In this document: piece after piece, positions 1 through 9,349 of the stretch
Layout: each line of letters starts with the position of its first letter
How positions within the stretch are numbered: the first letter of the stretch is position 1
DNA from: an uncultured Spirochaetia bacterium
GTDB lineage: Bacteria > Spirochaetota > Brachyspiria > Brachyspirales > Brachyspiraceae
DNA length: 33,720 bases
Direction: 5' to 3'
Assembly: GCA_947040495.1 (NCBI GenBank)
Contig: CAMRBQ010000017.1
Coordinates: 1-33,720, forward strand
Notes under the pieces: generated by a model
Seen by the model: only the letters and a program-made list of their open reading frames with translations
Databases searched by the model: none
Told to the model about the DNA's origin: nothing
Translations under genes and position numbers: made by a program

Positions 1-1098
1 TTCATAAAGAATACCACTTAAAGAATTTTTCATATCATCTGTTGAGCGTGCTAAAAGCCCTACCTCATCTCTACGCTTCTTTGATTTCTCATCCAACTTT
101 ATTGCAAAATTACCATTACTCATCTCTTTCATATTATCACCCGCCTGTTTCAAAACCTTTGTTAAAGGAACAACAATAAGAGTTACTAATAAGTACTGGC
201 AAATAAATATAAACGATGTAGCAAAAACAAGTATCATAAACAATCTTTTTAATTGTCCAATTACAATATCATTTTTCCCAAAATCTAAAACATACCAACC
301 CGTTTTGAGTTTTTTCGATGAATAAAAATACTCATTACTATATTCAAAAAAATAATCCCGTCCAAGCATCTTTTGTTTTATGCTATCGTCTTTTATAGTA
401 TCAAAAACATTGTAGTCCTTATTCATAATATAATTGATATTTTTATGCGTCATATATTGACCATCACTATAAGCTATCATTAAATCCATAGTATTACCAG
501 AATTTTTATATCGTTCTAATATAGTATTTATTTCTGTAAGTACAATATCCGCACCAACTACGCCCAAGAGAGTGCCATTATCCTCCAAAACAGCCTTAGC
601 AACCGTTACAACTATATTACCAGAAACAATATCTACATATGGTTCTGTCATAACCACATCATCCGGATTTTTAATAGCATTCTTATACCATGGTCTTGTT
701 GTTTGATCAAAATCACTTGGTATTTCAAATGTAATTATCATCTCTCCACCATCTTTGTATGGAACAGTGCTTACAAAATATACATTTTTTATTGAATTGT
801 CAGTAGATTCTACATCCTTAAACATTTCAAATATCTTAGCACTATCATCTATATGCCTTACACTATCCGATATAACAGATACAACAAAAACAACGCTATC
901 AAGCCACATATTTACATCATTTGAAATATATTCCATTGCCTGCTGATTGCTATTTTGAAATCTTCTACTATACTGACCATTAAAAAGTATTGATACAGAA
1001 ATTATAATAATTAAAAGCATTATAATAGTTGGAATAAAAAATTGGCTCTTTATTCCATTTGTTTTAAATGTTAATTTTTTTCCAAGTATTTTTTTCAT
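1..1098 (-). CDS. Methyl-accepting chemotaxis protein, N-terminal part (cut by window edge)
   Basis: The reading frame is open from an ATG at 1098 to the window edge, giving 366 residues. Residues 1-19 are cytoplasmic and basic, and 20-39 form the first membrane helix. Residues 40-280 are an extracytoplasmic dCache-type sensor, 284-311 the second helix, and from about 312 a HAMP domain begins. The signalling domain lies outside the window. The sensor carries a motif close to the amino-acid-binding dCache_1AA signature: F130 (usually Tyr), R135, W137, Y138, Y154, D156 and D184. This predicts an amino-acid chemoreceptor acting through CheA/CheW on the flagellar motor, although a diguanylate cyclase or kinase output cannot be excluded from the visible part. 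A GGAGAT Shine-Dalgarno lies 10 nt before the ATG. The gene begins 25 bp after the VWA gene stop, so the two are probably co-transcribed. Confidence 0.85.
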   Translation of the reverse strand, partial: MKKILGKKLTFKTNGIKSQFFIPTIIMLLIIIISVSILFNGQYSRRFQNSNQQAMEYISNDVNMWLDSVVFVVSVISDSVRHIDDSAKIFEMFKDVESTDNSIKNVYFVSTVPYKDGGEMIITFEIPSDFDQTTRPWYKNAIKNPDDVVMTEPYVDIVSGNIVVTVAKAVLEDNGTLLGVVGADIVLTEINTILERYKNSGNTMDLMIAYSDGQYMTHKNINYIMNKDYNVFDTIKDDSIKQKMLGRDYFFEYSNEYFYSSKKLKTGWYVLDFGKNDIVIGQLKRLFMILVFATSFIFICQYLLVTLIVVPLTKVLKQAGDNMKEMSNGNFAIKLDEKSKKRRDEVGLLARSTDDMKNSLSGILYE

Positions 1099-1123
1099 AA
1101 TTAAAAATATCTCCATAAAATAA

Positions 1124-2683
1124 CTATTTCCTCGCATTAGCAAGAGATTCTGGTGTTGGCAACAATAAGTATTCTAGCTCAATATGCTTACTTTCTATCC
1201 TATTCATTATTGATTCTGGGGTAACATATATGCTTCTTTTCATAGGCGCATCTGTTACTACAAATATCATCTTATTTTCGGCATCAAAACTAAAATCAGT
1301 CAATGCCATGTCCAAAGCATCTAATATTGGCTCCTCAATATCACCACCACCATAGGCATTTAACCCATATATCATCTTTTTTATTTCATAGATATCGGTC
1401 ATATAATTGCTAGACTTCACAACAAAATCATCTGATATATCTTTAAACAATACAAAACCAACTCTAACATCCTCATGGTTAATATACATCTCTGTAAGAA
1501 TATCGTCAATAGACTTTTTTACATTATTTAGAGCATTTTGCATACTACCAGTTACATCAAATACAAATACTACATCTAAAGACTTCCCTTTTTTCTTTGA
1601 TATGCTTTCTATTATTTTTTTTGGGAAGCCGTTAAAATCGCCAACAGATATATACTGCTTATTAAAGATATCATTTTCTTTAATATTGACAACTTCTTCT
1701 TTTACAATAATTTCTTTTTCTTTCTTTTCCTCTTGTTTTACAGGCACCTCTTTAGGAATCTCCTGCTTTTTTATTATTATCGGTTCTTCTTTCTTTATCA
1801 CCTGAACAATAAAACTACTTGGTTCTTTTTTTTCGCTTATTTTTGAAAGTTTACTATTATCTTCTTTTATTTCTACACCATTTAATATTGCCTGAACAGG
1901 TATAGTTTCTGTTTGACCATTTTTATCAAATGCATTAAAAAACAAATGCCTGTCCATTTTGCTAGCTTCAAAATATGCTTGAATTAAAAACTCTTTACCT
2001 ATACCATTATTAAATGTATCTTTTAAAATAACAGATAAACCATCTTTTTGATTATACCCCGCTATAGGTTGTAATAAATTATATTCCCTACTGGCATAAC
2101 CATCACGATAATAAAAACTTACATCTTTATCTTCGCCACCTATATATTTCAACAAAACACTATAAACATTATTACCAGACAATTGAATATCTAAAATTTC
2201 CACTCTAGGGTCTATATACTCAGTTAATTTTATATTTAAGCCCACATTATTGTCAAGATATACATTATCATCATAAAAAGCTCTTATGATTAAATCATCC
2301 AAACTATTAATCTTAACACTTTTTTCATTTATACCATCATTCACAAAAATTATATTTGGTATAAGCAAAGGGAAAACACTGCCAAGGCTGCTATTTTCTT
2401 CTACAATGTCAGTTTGAAAATATTTCTTGCCTTCATTATCTTTAACATAGGCCTCTCTTATATTACCACTACTATCTTTGACATAAAGTGAAACATAATT
2501 TATATTTCCTTTTTTTCTAACATATAGATTAAGCAAATAATTATCTATACGGTCAAAAACAACATCTGAATCTTTTACAGATAAAGCATAAACTTTACCA
2601 TCATAGTAAACAGAATCGCCACTCCCTTGGGGATAAACGAAAAAAGATATTACCAAATATAAAAACAATATTAATCTTATCAT
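1124..2683 (-). CDS. Secreted von Willebrand factor A domain protein
   Basis: This 519-residue protein has an N-terminal signal peptide (hydrophobic residues 3-16, then YPQG). A large beta-rich region follows. Residues of about 300-340 are rich in Lys, Glu and Val and probably form a flexible or coiled linker. The C-terminal VWA domain (from about 365) shows the MIDAS metal-binding motif FVFDVTGSM (DxTxS form) and a downstream VTDAP strand that would supply another metal ligand. VWA domains of this kind mediate metal-dependent protein binding, here in the periplasm or at the surface. The start is supported by an AGAGG about 9 nt upstream. The chemoreceptor gene follows after 25 bp. The binding partner is unknown and I do not recognise the N-terminal region as a named family. 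Confidence 0.8.
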   Translation of the reverse strand: MIRLILFLYLVISFFVYPQGSGDSVYYDGKVYALSVKDSDVVFDRIDNYLLNLYVRKKGNINYVSLYVKDSSGNIREAYVKDNEGKKYFQTDIVEENSSLGSVFPLLIPNIIFVNDGINEKSVKINSLDDLIIRAFYDDNVYLDNNVGLNIKLTEYIDPRVEILDIQLSGNNVYSVLLKYIGGEDKDVSFYYRDGYASREYNLLQPIAGYNQKDGLSVILKDTFNNGIGKEFLIQAYFEASKMDRHLFFNAFDKNGQTETIPVQAILNGVEIKEDNSKLSKISEKKEPSSFIVQVIKKEEPIIIKKQEIPKEVPVKQEEKKEKEIIVKEEVVNIKENDIFNKQYISVGDFNGFPKKIIESISKKKGKSLDVVFVFDVTGSMQNALNNVKKSIDDILTEMYINHEDVRVGFVLFKDISDDFVVKSSNYMTDIYEIKKMIYGLNAYGGGDIEEPILDALDMALTDFSFDAENKMIFVVTDAPMKRSIYVTPESIMNRIESKHIELEYLLLPTPESLANARK

Positions 2684-2779
2684 AGTATCAACCTCTATAA
2701 TTATTAAATATATCGGTATAGAAACTATTAAAATACCATATTGTCTTTACATAATATATGAATACAAACTCAAAACAAA

Positions 2780-2823
2780 AAAAATGGTGCGATTATACTG
2801 TTTTGTACAACCCCACCATTTTT
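2780..2823 (-). terminator. Rho-independent terminator after ppdK
   Basis: Two 10-base arms (2780-2789 and 2814-2823, AAAAATGGTG pairing with CACCATTTTT) enclose a 24-nt loop. On the minus-strand transcript the second arm runs into a U-rich tract (TTTTTTTTGTTTTG). It lies just after the ppdK stop. The large loop contains its own small palindrome, TTGTACAA. It separates ppdK from the VWA gene. Confidence 0.65.
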
Positions 2824-2834
2824 ATTTTCAAAAA

Positions 2835-5795
2835 TTATTTACCTGTTTTCTTCGCCACTTTTTTCGATGTTTTTTTACCTGGCTTAGAATCAATTTTTTT
2901 CTTTACTACCTTTTTAGTAGTTGCAGTTTTCTTTGCAGGCTTTTTAGCCACACTAGATTTTTTGCTCTTAGTTTCATTTTTTTGTCTAATAACAGCTTGA
3001 GCTGCCGCCAACTTTGCAATAGGCACACGATATGGCGAACAACTTACATAATCAAGACCTATGTCATTACAGAACATAACAGTATTAGGCTCGCCTCCAT
3101 GCTCTCCACATATACCAATTTTTAATTTTTTATTAGCACCCCTACCATATTCGCAAGCAATCTTCATAAGCCTGCCAATTCCTTTCATATCAAGCACTTG
3201 AAATGGGTCTCTATCATATATATCTTTATCTACATATTCACTTAAAAACTTAGCAGCATCATCACGTGAAAATCCACTACCAAGCTGTGTCAAATCATTT
3301 GTACCGAACGAGAAAAAGTCTGAAACAGCACCTATCTCATCTGCAGTAATAGCAGCCCTTGGAACTTCAATCATAGTACCTATTTTATAATCTACTCTAA
3401 TATTACTCTGCTTAGACTCTTCTTCTATAATTTTTAATATTTTTTCTTTTATCAAAGTAAACTCAAGTACATTACCAACAAGAGGTATCATTATTTCAGG
3501 GATGGCACTGCCTGCATTTTTATTTACTTCTATAGCAGCCTCAACAATAGCTCTCACCTGCATATCATACATTTCCGGATATATAATACCAAGCCTACAA
3601 CCACGCAGTCCAAGCATGGGGTTAAATTCATGCAGACCATCTCTAATTGTTTTTAGCTTTTCAAAAGATATATTCATATCAGCAGCAAGGTTTTTTAATT
3701 GGCTATCTTCATGTGGAATGAACTCATGTAAAGGGGGGTCTAATAATCTTATAGTAACAGGATAACCATTCATCGCCCTGAATATACCAATAAAATCCTC
3801 TTTTTGCATAGGCATAATATTATTCAAAGCCTCATCATAAAGCCTCTTAGGCTCAAGCATTTTTTCTTCTAATTCTTTTATATCAACCTCATTTTCAATA
3901 CGATTAGCATATTCAAGTGCTTTTTCAATTTGTTTTAATTCATCTGCTACAAGTATAAATTGACGAACATTTTTAATTCTATCTTCTTTGAAGAACATAT
4001 GCTCTGTCCTACACAAACCAATACCTTCAGCCCCAAATCTACGCCCAACAGAAGCATCATCAGGAGTGTCAGCATTTGTATGTATACGTAATCTACGAAT
4101 GCTATCAGCCCAATTCATAAGTGTCTTAAAATCTTCAGACATTTCGGCAGGCTTTGTATCCACTCTGTCAAGCATAACTTCTCCAGTCCCACCATCTAAA
4201 GAAATATAATCACCCTCTTTTACAGTAATGTCATTTATTTGCATCCTAGATGATTTATAATCGATTTCTAAAGCAGTACATCCCGCAACGCAACATTTAC
4301 CCATACCACGAGCAACAACAGCAGCATGCGAAGTGCTACCTCCACGTGCTGTAAGTATACCCTCACTTGCGACCATCCCCGTAATATCCTCAGGGCTTGT
4401 TTCTATACGAACAAGTATAACACTCTCACCATTATTTTTCATTTCTTCAGCCCTATCAGCAGAAAAAACAACTTTTCCAACAGCAGCACCGGGTGAAGCA
4501 TTTAATCCCTTTGCGATAACACGGGCATGTTTTTTTGATTCAACATCAAACGTTGGATGAAGGAGTTGCTCTAAATCATTTGGATCTACTCGCATAAGAG
4601 CATCTTCTTTACTTATTCTCTTTTCATTTGCAAGGTCAACTGCAATTTTTACAGCCGCATGAGCAGTACGTTTACCATTACGTGTTTGAAGCATATAAAG
4701 TTTACCCTCTTGTATTGTAAACTCCATATCCTGCATATCTTTATAATACTTTTCTAGTTGATCCTTATATTGCACCAATTGTAAATATACATTTGGCATA
4801 ACCTCTTCAAGTGAAGGATGCGTGTTTTTTCTTTCCTCTTCGCTAATATTATTATTTAAAGCCCATTCTCTGCTAGCCTCTAATGTTATCTCTTGTGGCG
4901 TTCTAAGACCCGCAACAACATCTTCACCTTGTGCATTAAGTAAAAATTCCCCATAGAATTTATTTTCACCAGTAGCTGGATTTCTGGAAAAACATACCCC
5001 TGTTGCAGAGCTATTACCCATATTCCCAAATACCATAGCCTGAATATTAACAGCAGTACCCCATAGGTTTTTAATATTATTTAATTTACGATATGCTTCC
5101 GCACGAGGATTATCCCAACTTCTAAATACAGCCTCTATAGCACACCACATCTGTTCAATAGGGTCAGAAACAAAATCTTTACCCTTTATAGATTTATACA
5201 TTTCTTTATATTTTCTAACCACTTCTTTTAAATCATCAGTAGATAGATCTGTATCTTTTATTTCTTTTAAGGTTTTACCAAGCCTATCAGCAAGGCTTTG
5301 TTTTTCTTTGTTAAGTATTTCTTCAAAATGATGATGACTAACACCCATCGCAACATCACCAAACATCTGCATAAATCTTCTATAGGCATCCCAAGCAAAT
5401 CTTTCATTGCCTGTTTTTTTTATAAGCCCTAAAACTACTTCTTCATTTATACCAAGATTGAGTATTGTATCCATCATACCCGGCATTGATACCGAAGCAC
5501 CCGAACGTACAGAAACCAAAAGTGGCTTGTCAGGATTGCCAAATTGCATTCCCATAGCACTTTCTAATTTTTTTATATTCTTTGCAACTTCTTCTTTTAA
5601 ACCTTGTTGATGAGATTTGTGCTTAGAATAATAATTGCACATCTCTGTTGTTATAGTAAATCCAGCTGGCACAGGAACTTTACTCTCTGTCATTTGAGCA
5701 AGCCCTAGTCCCTTGCCTCCAAGTAGTATTCTAGTTTCTTTCGCACCTTCAGATTTTCCATTACCAAAAAAATAAACCATTTTTTTTGTCGCCAT
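2835..5795 (-). CDS. ppdK: Pyruvate, phosphate dikinase with lysine-rich C-terminal tail
   Basis: The 986-residue enzyme interconverts pyruvate, ATP and phosphate with PEP, AMP and pyrophosphate, a central step in PPi-linked glycolysis of anaerobes. The N-terminal nucleotide-binding region begins MATKKMVYFFGNG and contains GGKGLGLAQM. The swivelling phosphohistidine domain carries GGSTSHAAVVARGMG with catalytic H490. The C-terminal PEP/pyruvate barrel has GFGTNDLTQL-like FSFGTNDLTQ and the ICGEHGGEP motif with catalytic C896. The start is set by a strong AAAGGAGGAG 5 nt before the ATG at 5795; a longer frame opening at 5822 would put this site inside the gene. Family members usually end near residue 880-900. 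Here residues 939-986 form an extra tail rich in Lys, Ala, Thr and Ser. The gene has its own promoter and terminator, so it is monocistronic. Confidence 0.95.
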   Translation of the reverse strand: MATKKMVYFFGNGKSEGAKETRILLGGKGLGLAQMTESKVPVPAGFTITTEMCNYYSKHKSHQQGLKEEVAKNIKKLESAMGMQFGNPDKPLLVSVRSGASVSMPGMMDTILNLGINEEVVLGLIKKTGNERFAWDAYRRFMQMFGDVAMGVSHHHFEEILNKEKQSLADRLGKTLKEIKDTDLSTDDLKEVVRKYKEMYKSIKGKDFVSDPIEQMWCAIEAVFRSWDNPRAEAYRKLNNIKNLWGTAVNIQAMVFGNMGNSSATGVCFSRNPATGENKFYGEFLLNAQGEDVVAGLRTPQEITLEASREWALNNNISEEERKNTHPSLEEVMPNVYLQLVQYKDQLEKYYKDMQDMEFTIQEGKLYMLQTRNGKRTAHAAVKIAVDLANEKRISKEDALMRVDPNDLEQLLHPTFDVESKKHARVIAKGLNASPGAAVGKVVFSADRAEEMKNNGESVILVRIETSPEDITGMVASEGILTARGGSTSHAAVVARGMGKCCVAGCTALEIDYKSSRMQINDITVKEGDYISLDGGTGEVMLDRVDTKPAEMSEDFKTLMNWADSIRRLRIHTNADTPDDASVGRRFGAEGIGLCRTEHMFFKEDRIKNVRQFILVADELKQIEKALEYANRIENEVDIKELEEKMLEPKRLYDEALNNIMPMQKEDFIGIFRAMNGYPVTIRLLDPPLHEFIPHEDSQLKNLAADMNISFEKLKTIRDGLHEFNPMLGLRGCRLGIIYPEMYDMQVRAIVEAAIEVNKNAGSAIPEIMIPLVGNVLEFTLIKEKILKIIEEESKQSNIRVDYKIGTMIEVPRAAITADEIGAVSDFFSFGTNDLTQLGSGFSRDDAAKFLSEYVDKDIYDRDPFQVLDMKGIGRLMKIACEYGRGANKKLKIGICGEHGGEPNTVMFCNDIGLDYVSCSPYRVPIAKLAAAQAVIRQKNETKSKKSSVAKKPAKKTATTKKVVKKKIDSKPGKKTSKKVAKKTGK

Positions 5796-5800
5796 AAACT

Positions 5801-5810
5801 CTCCTCCTTT
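5801..5810 (-). promoter_or_regulatory. Ribosome binding site of ppdK, fixes the start
   Basis: The minus strand reads AAAGGAGGAG 5 nt before the ATG at 5795. It is the strongest Shine-Dalgarno in the window and rules out the upstream in-frame codon at 5822 as the start. Confidence 0.85.
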
Positions 5811-5827
5811 TATTATAAACAAAAATT

Positions 5828-5856
5828 ATAATATATAGTAATTACTCTTTTGTCAA
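5828..5856 (-). promoter_or_regulatory. Sigma-70 type promoter of ppdK
   Basis: On the minus strand a perfect -35 TTGACA (5851-5856) is followed by a 17-nt spacer and a -10 TATTAT (5828-5833). Predicted transcription starts near 5821, leaving a leader of about 26 nt that carries the ribosome binding site. Confidence 0.75.
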
Positions 5857-5913
5857 AGAATAATAGTATACTTCAAAATTAAAATATTATATTATATAAA
5901 TATTAATCGCTAA

Positions 5914-7584
5914 TTATTTTTTATTTTGCTTAGCACCAGCACTTTCAAGAAGTTTTATAATTTCTGTATAAGATGAACTGGAGCTATCTTCATAACTTTT
6001 TGTATAGGCAAAGTTTAATGCAGTATGCCCATTATAATTTTTAATATTAAGATCAGCCCCTGATAATATCAAAAATTTAGCTGCCTCTACATTGCCTTCA
6101 TAACAAGCTATCATTAATGCCGTCCCATGATAACCGCAGTTCTTATCAATATCAACATTATTTTTTATAAACAATTTTAAAAAAGAAATATTGCCATCAA
6201 AAGCCGCCCACTTCAAAGGTGTAAAGTTATAGTTATCTTCAACATCTATAACAGCATTGTTTTTTATAAGTAACTCAGCAATCTTTATAGAGCCACCATC
6301 ATAAGCCGCAATTAAAGCAGTATATTTATTTTCCCCTTTGATATTTACATCAGCACCATTATCTATTAAATAATGCACTATGCTCATATTTCCAATATAA
6401 GAGGCATGCATTAAAGCCGTTATTCCACCACTATCCATAGCATTAATATCCACTCTATCTCTAAGCAGACTGCGTACCTTTTGAAAATCTTCTGCCTTGA
6501 CAGCCTCTATCAAAGGGACTTTATCGCCATGTGGATAAATGATAAACTTGTTTCTAATGAGTAGCTTAGTAAGATTATAATGTCCTGTTTCAGAAGCTGC
6601 AAATAAAACATAATCAAATTTTTCTTCGCTTTCTACAGTAGTGCCAGCTTCTATAAGTAATTCTAAAATTTCAATATGTCCATAGGCAGCAGCTGTAGAC
6701 AAAATTTCAGCATTAGCAGTTATACCATTTTCAATTAATTCATTAACTCTATCTATGTCGCCATTTTCGACTGCTTGATCTAAGGTATAATCATCCTCAT
6801 AACCACAACCATCATAGTAGTCAGCATTAGCACCCGCTTCTATAAGTAGATTTACAATCTCTTCATTGGCAGCGACACTCATAGCAGTAACACCATCTTC
6901 ATCGCTATGATTAACATCTGCCCCAGCCTTAATAAGCAAACTCACTATCTCTATATGACCTTCCCTAGAAGCATATATCAAAGGTGTAGCATCGCCATAA
7001 AAAGGGCTATAGTCTTTATAATCTGTAATATCAACTATAGACCCTGCATCGAGAAGTATCTTTACTATTTTTGTATCACCAGTACGTGAAACCTCTATCA
7101 ACGGCAGCCAACCGCCATCATTCTCTTCATTAACGTCTACCCCATGTTTAATAAAAAGTGAAACTATATCTGTATAGCCGTCCATAACCGCCCAACTAAA
7201 ACCTGTGCCACCTTCAGATCCTTGCACATTAATATCGGCGCCATTTTTTATTAGAAATTCTGCAATGTCCACATGGTTTCCCCTTGTCGCTCTATATAAA
7301 GCCACATAGCCATTATTATCTTTTGTATTAATATCAGCATTGTTTTTAACTAAAAGTTTTACAACTTCGAGATGTCCATGCCTTGAGGCAAATATTAATG
7401 CTGTTTCTCCATCATCATCAGTAACATTAACATCTGCCCCTTTTTTTATTAAAGCTTGTACTTCTTTTATATCGCCATTGATAGAGGCTTCAAATAAATC
7501 GTCATCTATAGTTTGAACATAAAGCGGCATTGAAGTCATAACAACAGTCGCAACAATAAATAAAATCAAAATAACACTTCGCAT
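5914..7584 (-). CDS. Secreted ankyrin-repeat protein (about 16 repeats)
   Basis: The 556-residue protein has a signal peptide (MRSVILILFIVATVVMTSM) followed almost entirely by ankyrin repeats of about 33 residues. I count roughly 16, with the usual TALxxAxxxGHxxIVxLLIxxGADVN pattern. Repeats in the middle (about 230-350) are more diverged. The last repeat carries an insertion with a serine run (DSSSSSYTE). Ankyrin solenoids bind other proteins, and the signal peptide puts this one in the periplasm, outer membrane or outside. The start has AAAGGA 6 nt upstream. The gene lies 33 bp after the DUF4139 gene in the same direction and is probably co-transcribed with it. No enzymatic domain is visible and the partner is unknown. 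Confidence 0.85.
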   Translation of the reverse strand: MRSVILILFIVATVVMTSMPLYVQTIDDDLFEASINGDIKEVQALIKKGADVNVTDDDGETALIFASRHGHLEVVKLLVKNNADINTKDNNGYVALYRATRGNHVDIAEFLIKNGADINVQGSEGGTGFSWAVMDGYTDIVSLFIKHGVDVNEENDGGWLPLIEVSRTGDTKIVKILLDAGSIVDITDYKDYSPFYGDATPLIYASREGHIEIVSLLIKAGADVNHSDEDGVTAMSVAANEEIVNLLIEAGANADYYDGCGYEDDYTLDQAVENGDIDRVNELIENGITANAEILSTAAAYGHIEILELLIEAGTTVESEEKFDYVLFAASETGHYNLTKLLIRNKFIIYPHGDKVPLIEAVKAEDFQKVRSLLRDRVDINAMDSGGITALMHASYIGNMSIVHYLIDNGADVNIKGENKYTALIAAYDGGSIKIAELLIKNNAVIDVEDNYNFTPLKWAAFDGNISFLKLFIKNNVDIDKNCGYHGTALMIACYEGNVEAAKFLILSGADLNIKNYNGHTALNFAYTKSYEDSSSSSYTEIIKLLESAGAKQNKK

Positions 7585-7617
7585 GATTTTTCCTTTTGTA
7601 TATTCTATTTACTCTAT

Positions 7618-9234
7618 CTATTCTAATGAAACTTTTTTTCCTGTAGGATATGTTACAGTATATTTTAATTGTTTAGAGACGCTCTGCCCACTATCAATAG
7701 TTAAATCCCAAATAACTTCTCCAGTAGCAACATCAAGGCTAGCCCCAGATATTTCATCAATGGCGACCACAATAGTATTATCTGTAGATATAGGTATTTG
7801 GTCAATGACTTCTATATTGATAGCCTTATCTTTTAGATTTTTAATTGTTATATCAAAACCCCTGCTCTCTTTCACATTAGAACCAAATGTTGTTTTCTTT
7901 TTAAACTCGGTATTTTTCTCTCTTGTAACAATAATCTGTTTATCACGACCAAGTGAAATATCTAATTTATCTTTTATATCATTAGGGTTTATATAAGTTT
8001 TTCCAACGAAAGCTCCAGAAAGAAATACATTTACATCGGAGGCTAATAAATTAATATTTTCCCAACCTGTTAGAGAGGCAAGCAAAAATACATCCATATC
8101 AAGTTTACGAATACTATAATATTCAAACTCTACATCAAGCTCATAACTTGCAACATCTATAGTCTTGTCTAGCGATGAGGGTATATTTACTTTACCATTG
8201 AGTACAAATTCGACACTTGTTCTATTTTCTTGAACACGGCTTTTTTGTTTTTTACCAGATGTATTAGGCAATGACTCTACAATCTCCATTTCGACACTCT
8301 CTTCATAGTAAACATTATCTTCCATATATCTCTTTTCATTTAATACTTGATCTATTTCAAAGCTAAGTCTCCAAGGATAGAGTGTAGGCTCTTTCATCCC
8401 AATAGTTGGATTTGCTGTCGAAAGTATAAGCGATACATTTTCCCAATCTTCACCTGTATTTTGATTTATCTTAGCCTTTAAATTTATGCTAGCTTTATCG
8501 CTATCATCTTCCACACGTATATCATAAGTAGGCTTCCAACTAGAGCCACTTACATAATATTCCAAAACGATCTCATTCTCCCCCGATGTAGATGCAAACA
8601 ACTCAATAGTTATTTCACTAACAGCATTTTTAACACTCTCATTGCCTCTAAGTTCATTTACTAGAGATTTATATTTTTTTTCAAGTGTTTCTTTTTTCTT
8701 ATTTGCCTCAAGGCTTTTATCAGAAATTTCTGTCATATATTTTTTAAAAAAATCCATAGATTCTTTCATCTCATCTGGCGGCAAATATGATGTTTTATTA
8801 AACTCCTTATTTGCCATAATAATTTCCCATTCGGCTGAAAGTAAATTTATTTCAGATTCCACTATTTTTATTTCATCTATAGTTTCTTCTAATTGCTTTT
8901 GCAAATCATCCACTCTTTTTGGATTTGTGCTGGTTTCAAGATAATTTATTTTATGGTCTATTGATATAATTTTATAATTTACAGAGCCTGTAATTTGAAT
9001 ACTTTCTGGATTTATAGTTGCTGGAAGTTTTGTAAATACAAAAGTGTTTTCGCCTTCATTCATATTTATAGTTGATGTTTTTTTAATTTGTGCTCCATCT
9101 AAAAACAAAGTAACACTTTCTGTTTTACTATCAGAAATAATATTTTTATCTATATTTTCATTCATGCTCTCTTCTCCAAATGCTATATTTGTAATATAAA
9201 ATAACGTTATTAAAATCAAATAATACTTTTTCAT
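7618..9234 (-). CDS. DUF4140/DUF4139 envelope protein (MuiA-like)
   Basis: The 538-residue protein has a signal peptide (MKKYYLILITLFYITNIAFG). Residues of about 35-105 match the DUF4140 pattern (a beta-rich start with LFLDGAQIKKT). A charged coiled coil follows (about 105-195), then the beta-sheet DUF4139 domain to the C-terminus. Proteins of this layout are called mucoidy inhibitor A-like. They are extracytoplasmic and mostly uncharacterised. I chose the ATG at 9234 over a TTG four codons upstream, because GGAG lies 6 nt before the ATG and the TTG overlaps that site. The ankyrin gene follows after 33 bp. A good promoter lies 30 bp upstream. Confidence 0.8.
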   Translation of the reverse strand: MKKYYLILITLFYITNIAFGEESMNENIDKNIISDSKTESVTLFLDGAQIKKTSTINMNEGENTFVFTKLPATINPESIQITGSVNYKIISIDHKINYLETSTNPKRVDDLQKQLEETIDEIKIVESEINLLSAEWEIIMANKEFNKTSYLPPDEMKESMDFFKKYMTEISDKSLEANKKKETLEKKYKSLVNELRGNESVKNAVSEITIELFASTSGENEIVLEYYVSGSSWKPTYDIRVEDDSDKASINLKAKINQNTGEDWENVSLILSTANPTIGMKEPTLYPWRLSFEIDQVLNEKRYMEDNVYYEESVEMEIVESLPNTSGKKQKSRVQENRTSVEFVLNGKVNIPSSLDKTIDVASYELDVEFEYYSIRKLDMDVFLLASLTGWENINLLASDVNVFLSGAFVGKTYINPNDIKDKLDISLGRDKQIIVTREKNTEFKKKTTFGSNVKESRGFDITIKNLKDKAINIEVIDQIPISTDNTIVVAIDEISGASLDVATGEVIWDLTIDSGQSVSKQLKYTVTYPTGKKVSLE

Positions 9235-9263
9235 AGAATACTCCAATAAAAAATTCTAAAAGT

Positions 9264-9291
9264 ATGGTATAACTTATATAAATTTTGTCAA
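9264..9291 (-). promoter_or_regulatory. Promoter of the DUF4139-ankyrin unit
   Basis: The minus strand shows -35 TTGACA (9286-9291), a 16-nt spacer and -10 TACCAT (9264-9269). Predicted transcription begins near 9257, leaving a short leader with the GGAG site. Confidence 0.6.
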
Positions 9292-9349
9292 TTAGAATAT
9301 TGTATTATCTATTATGAATGTTTTATAGAATCGAATTTAGAATACTCGA

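Noticed and set aside
2758-3125. Open frames on the plus strand opposite the ppdK 3' end
   Set aside because: They are by-products of the Lys-rich tail read in reverse (Phe and Leu rich), without ribosome binding sites.
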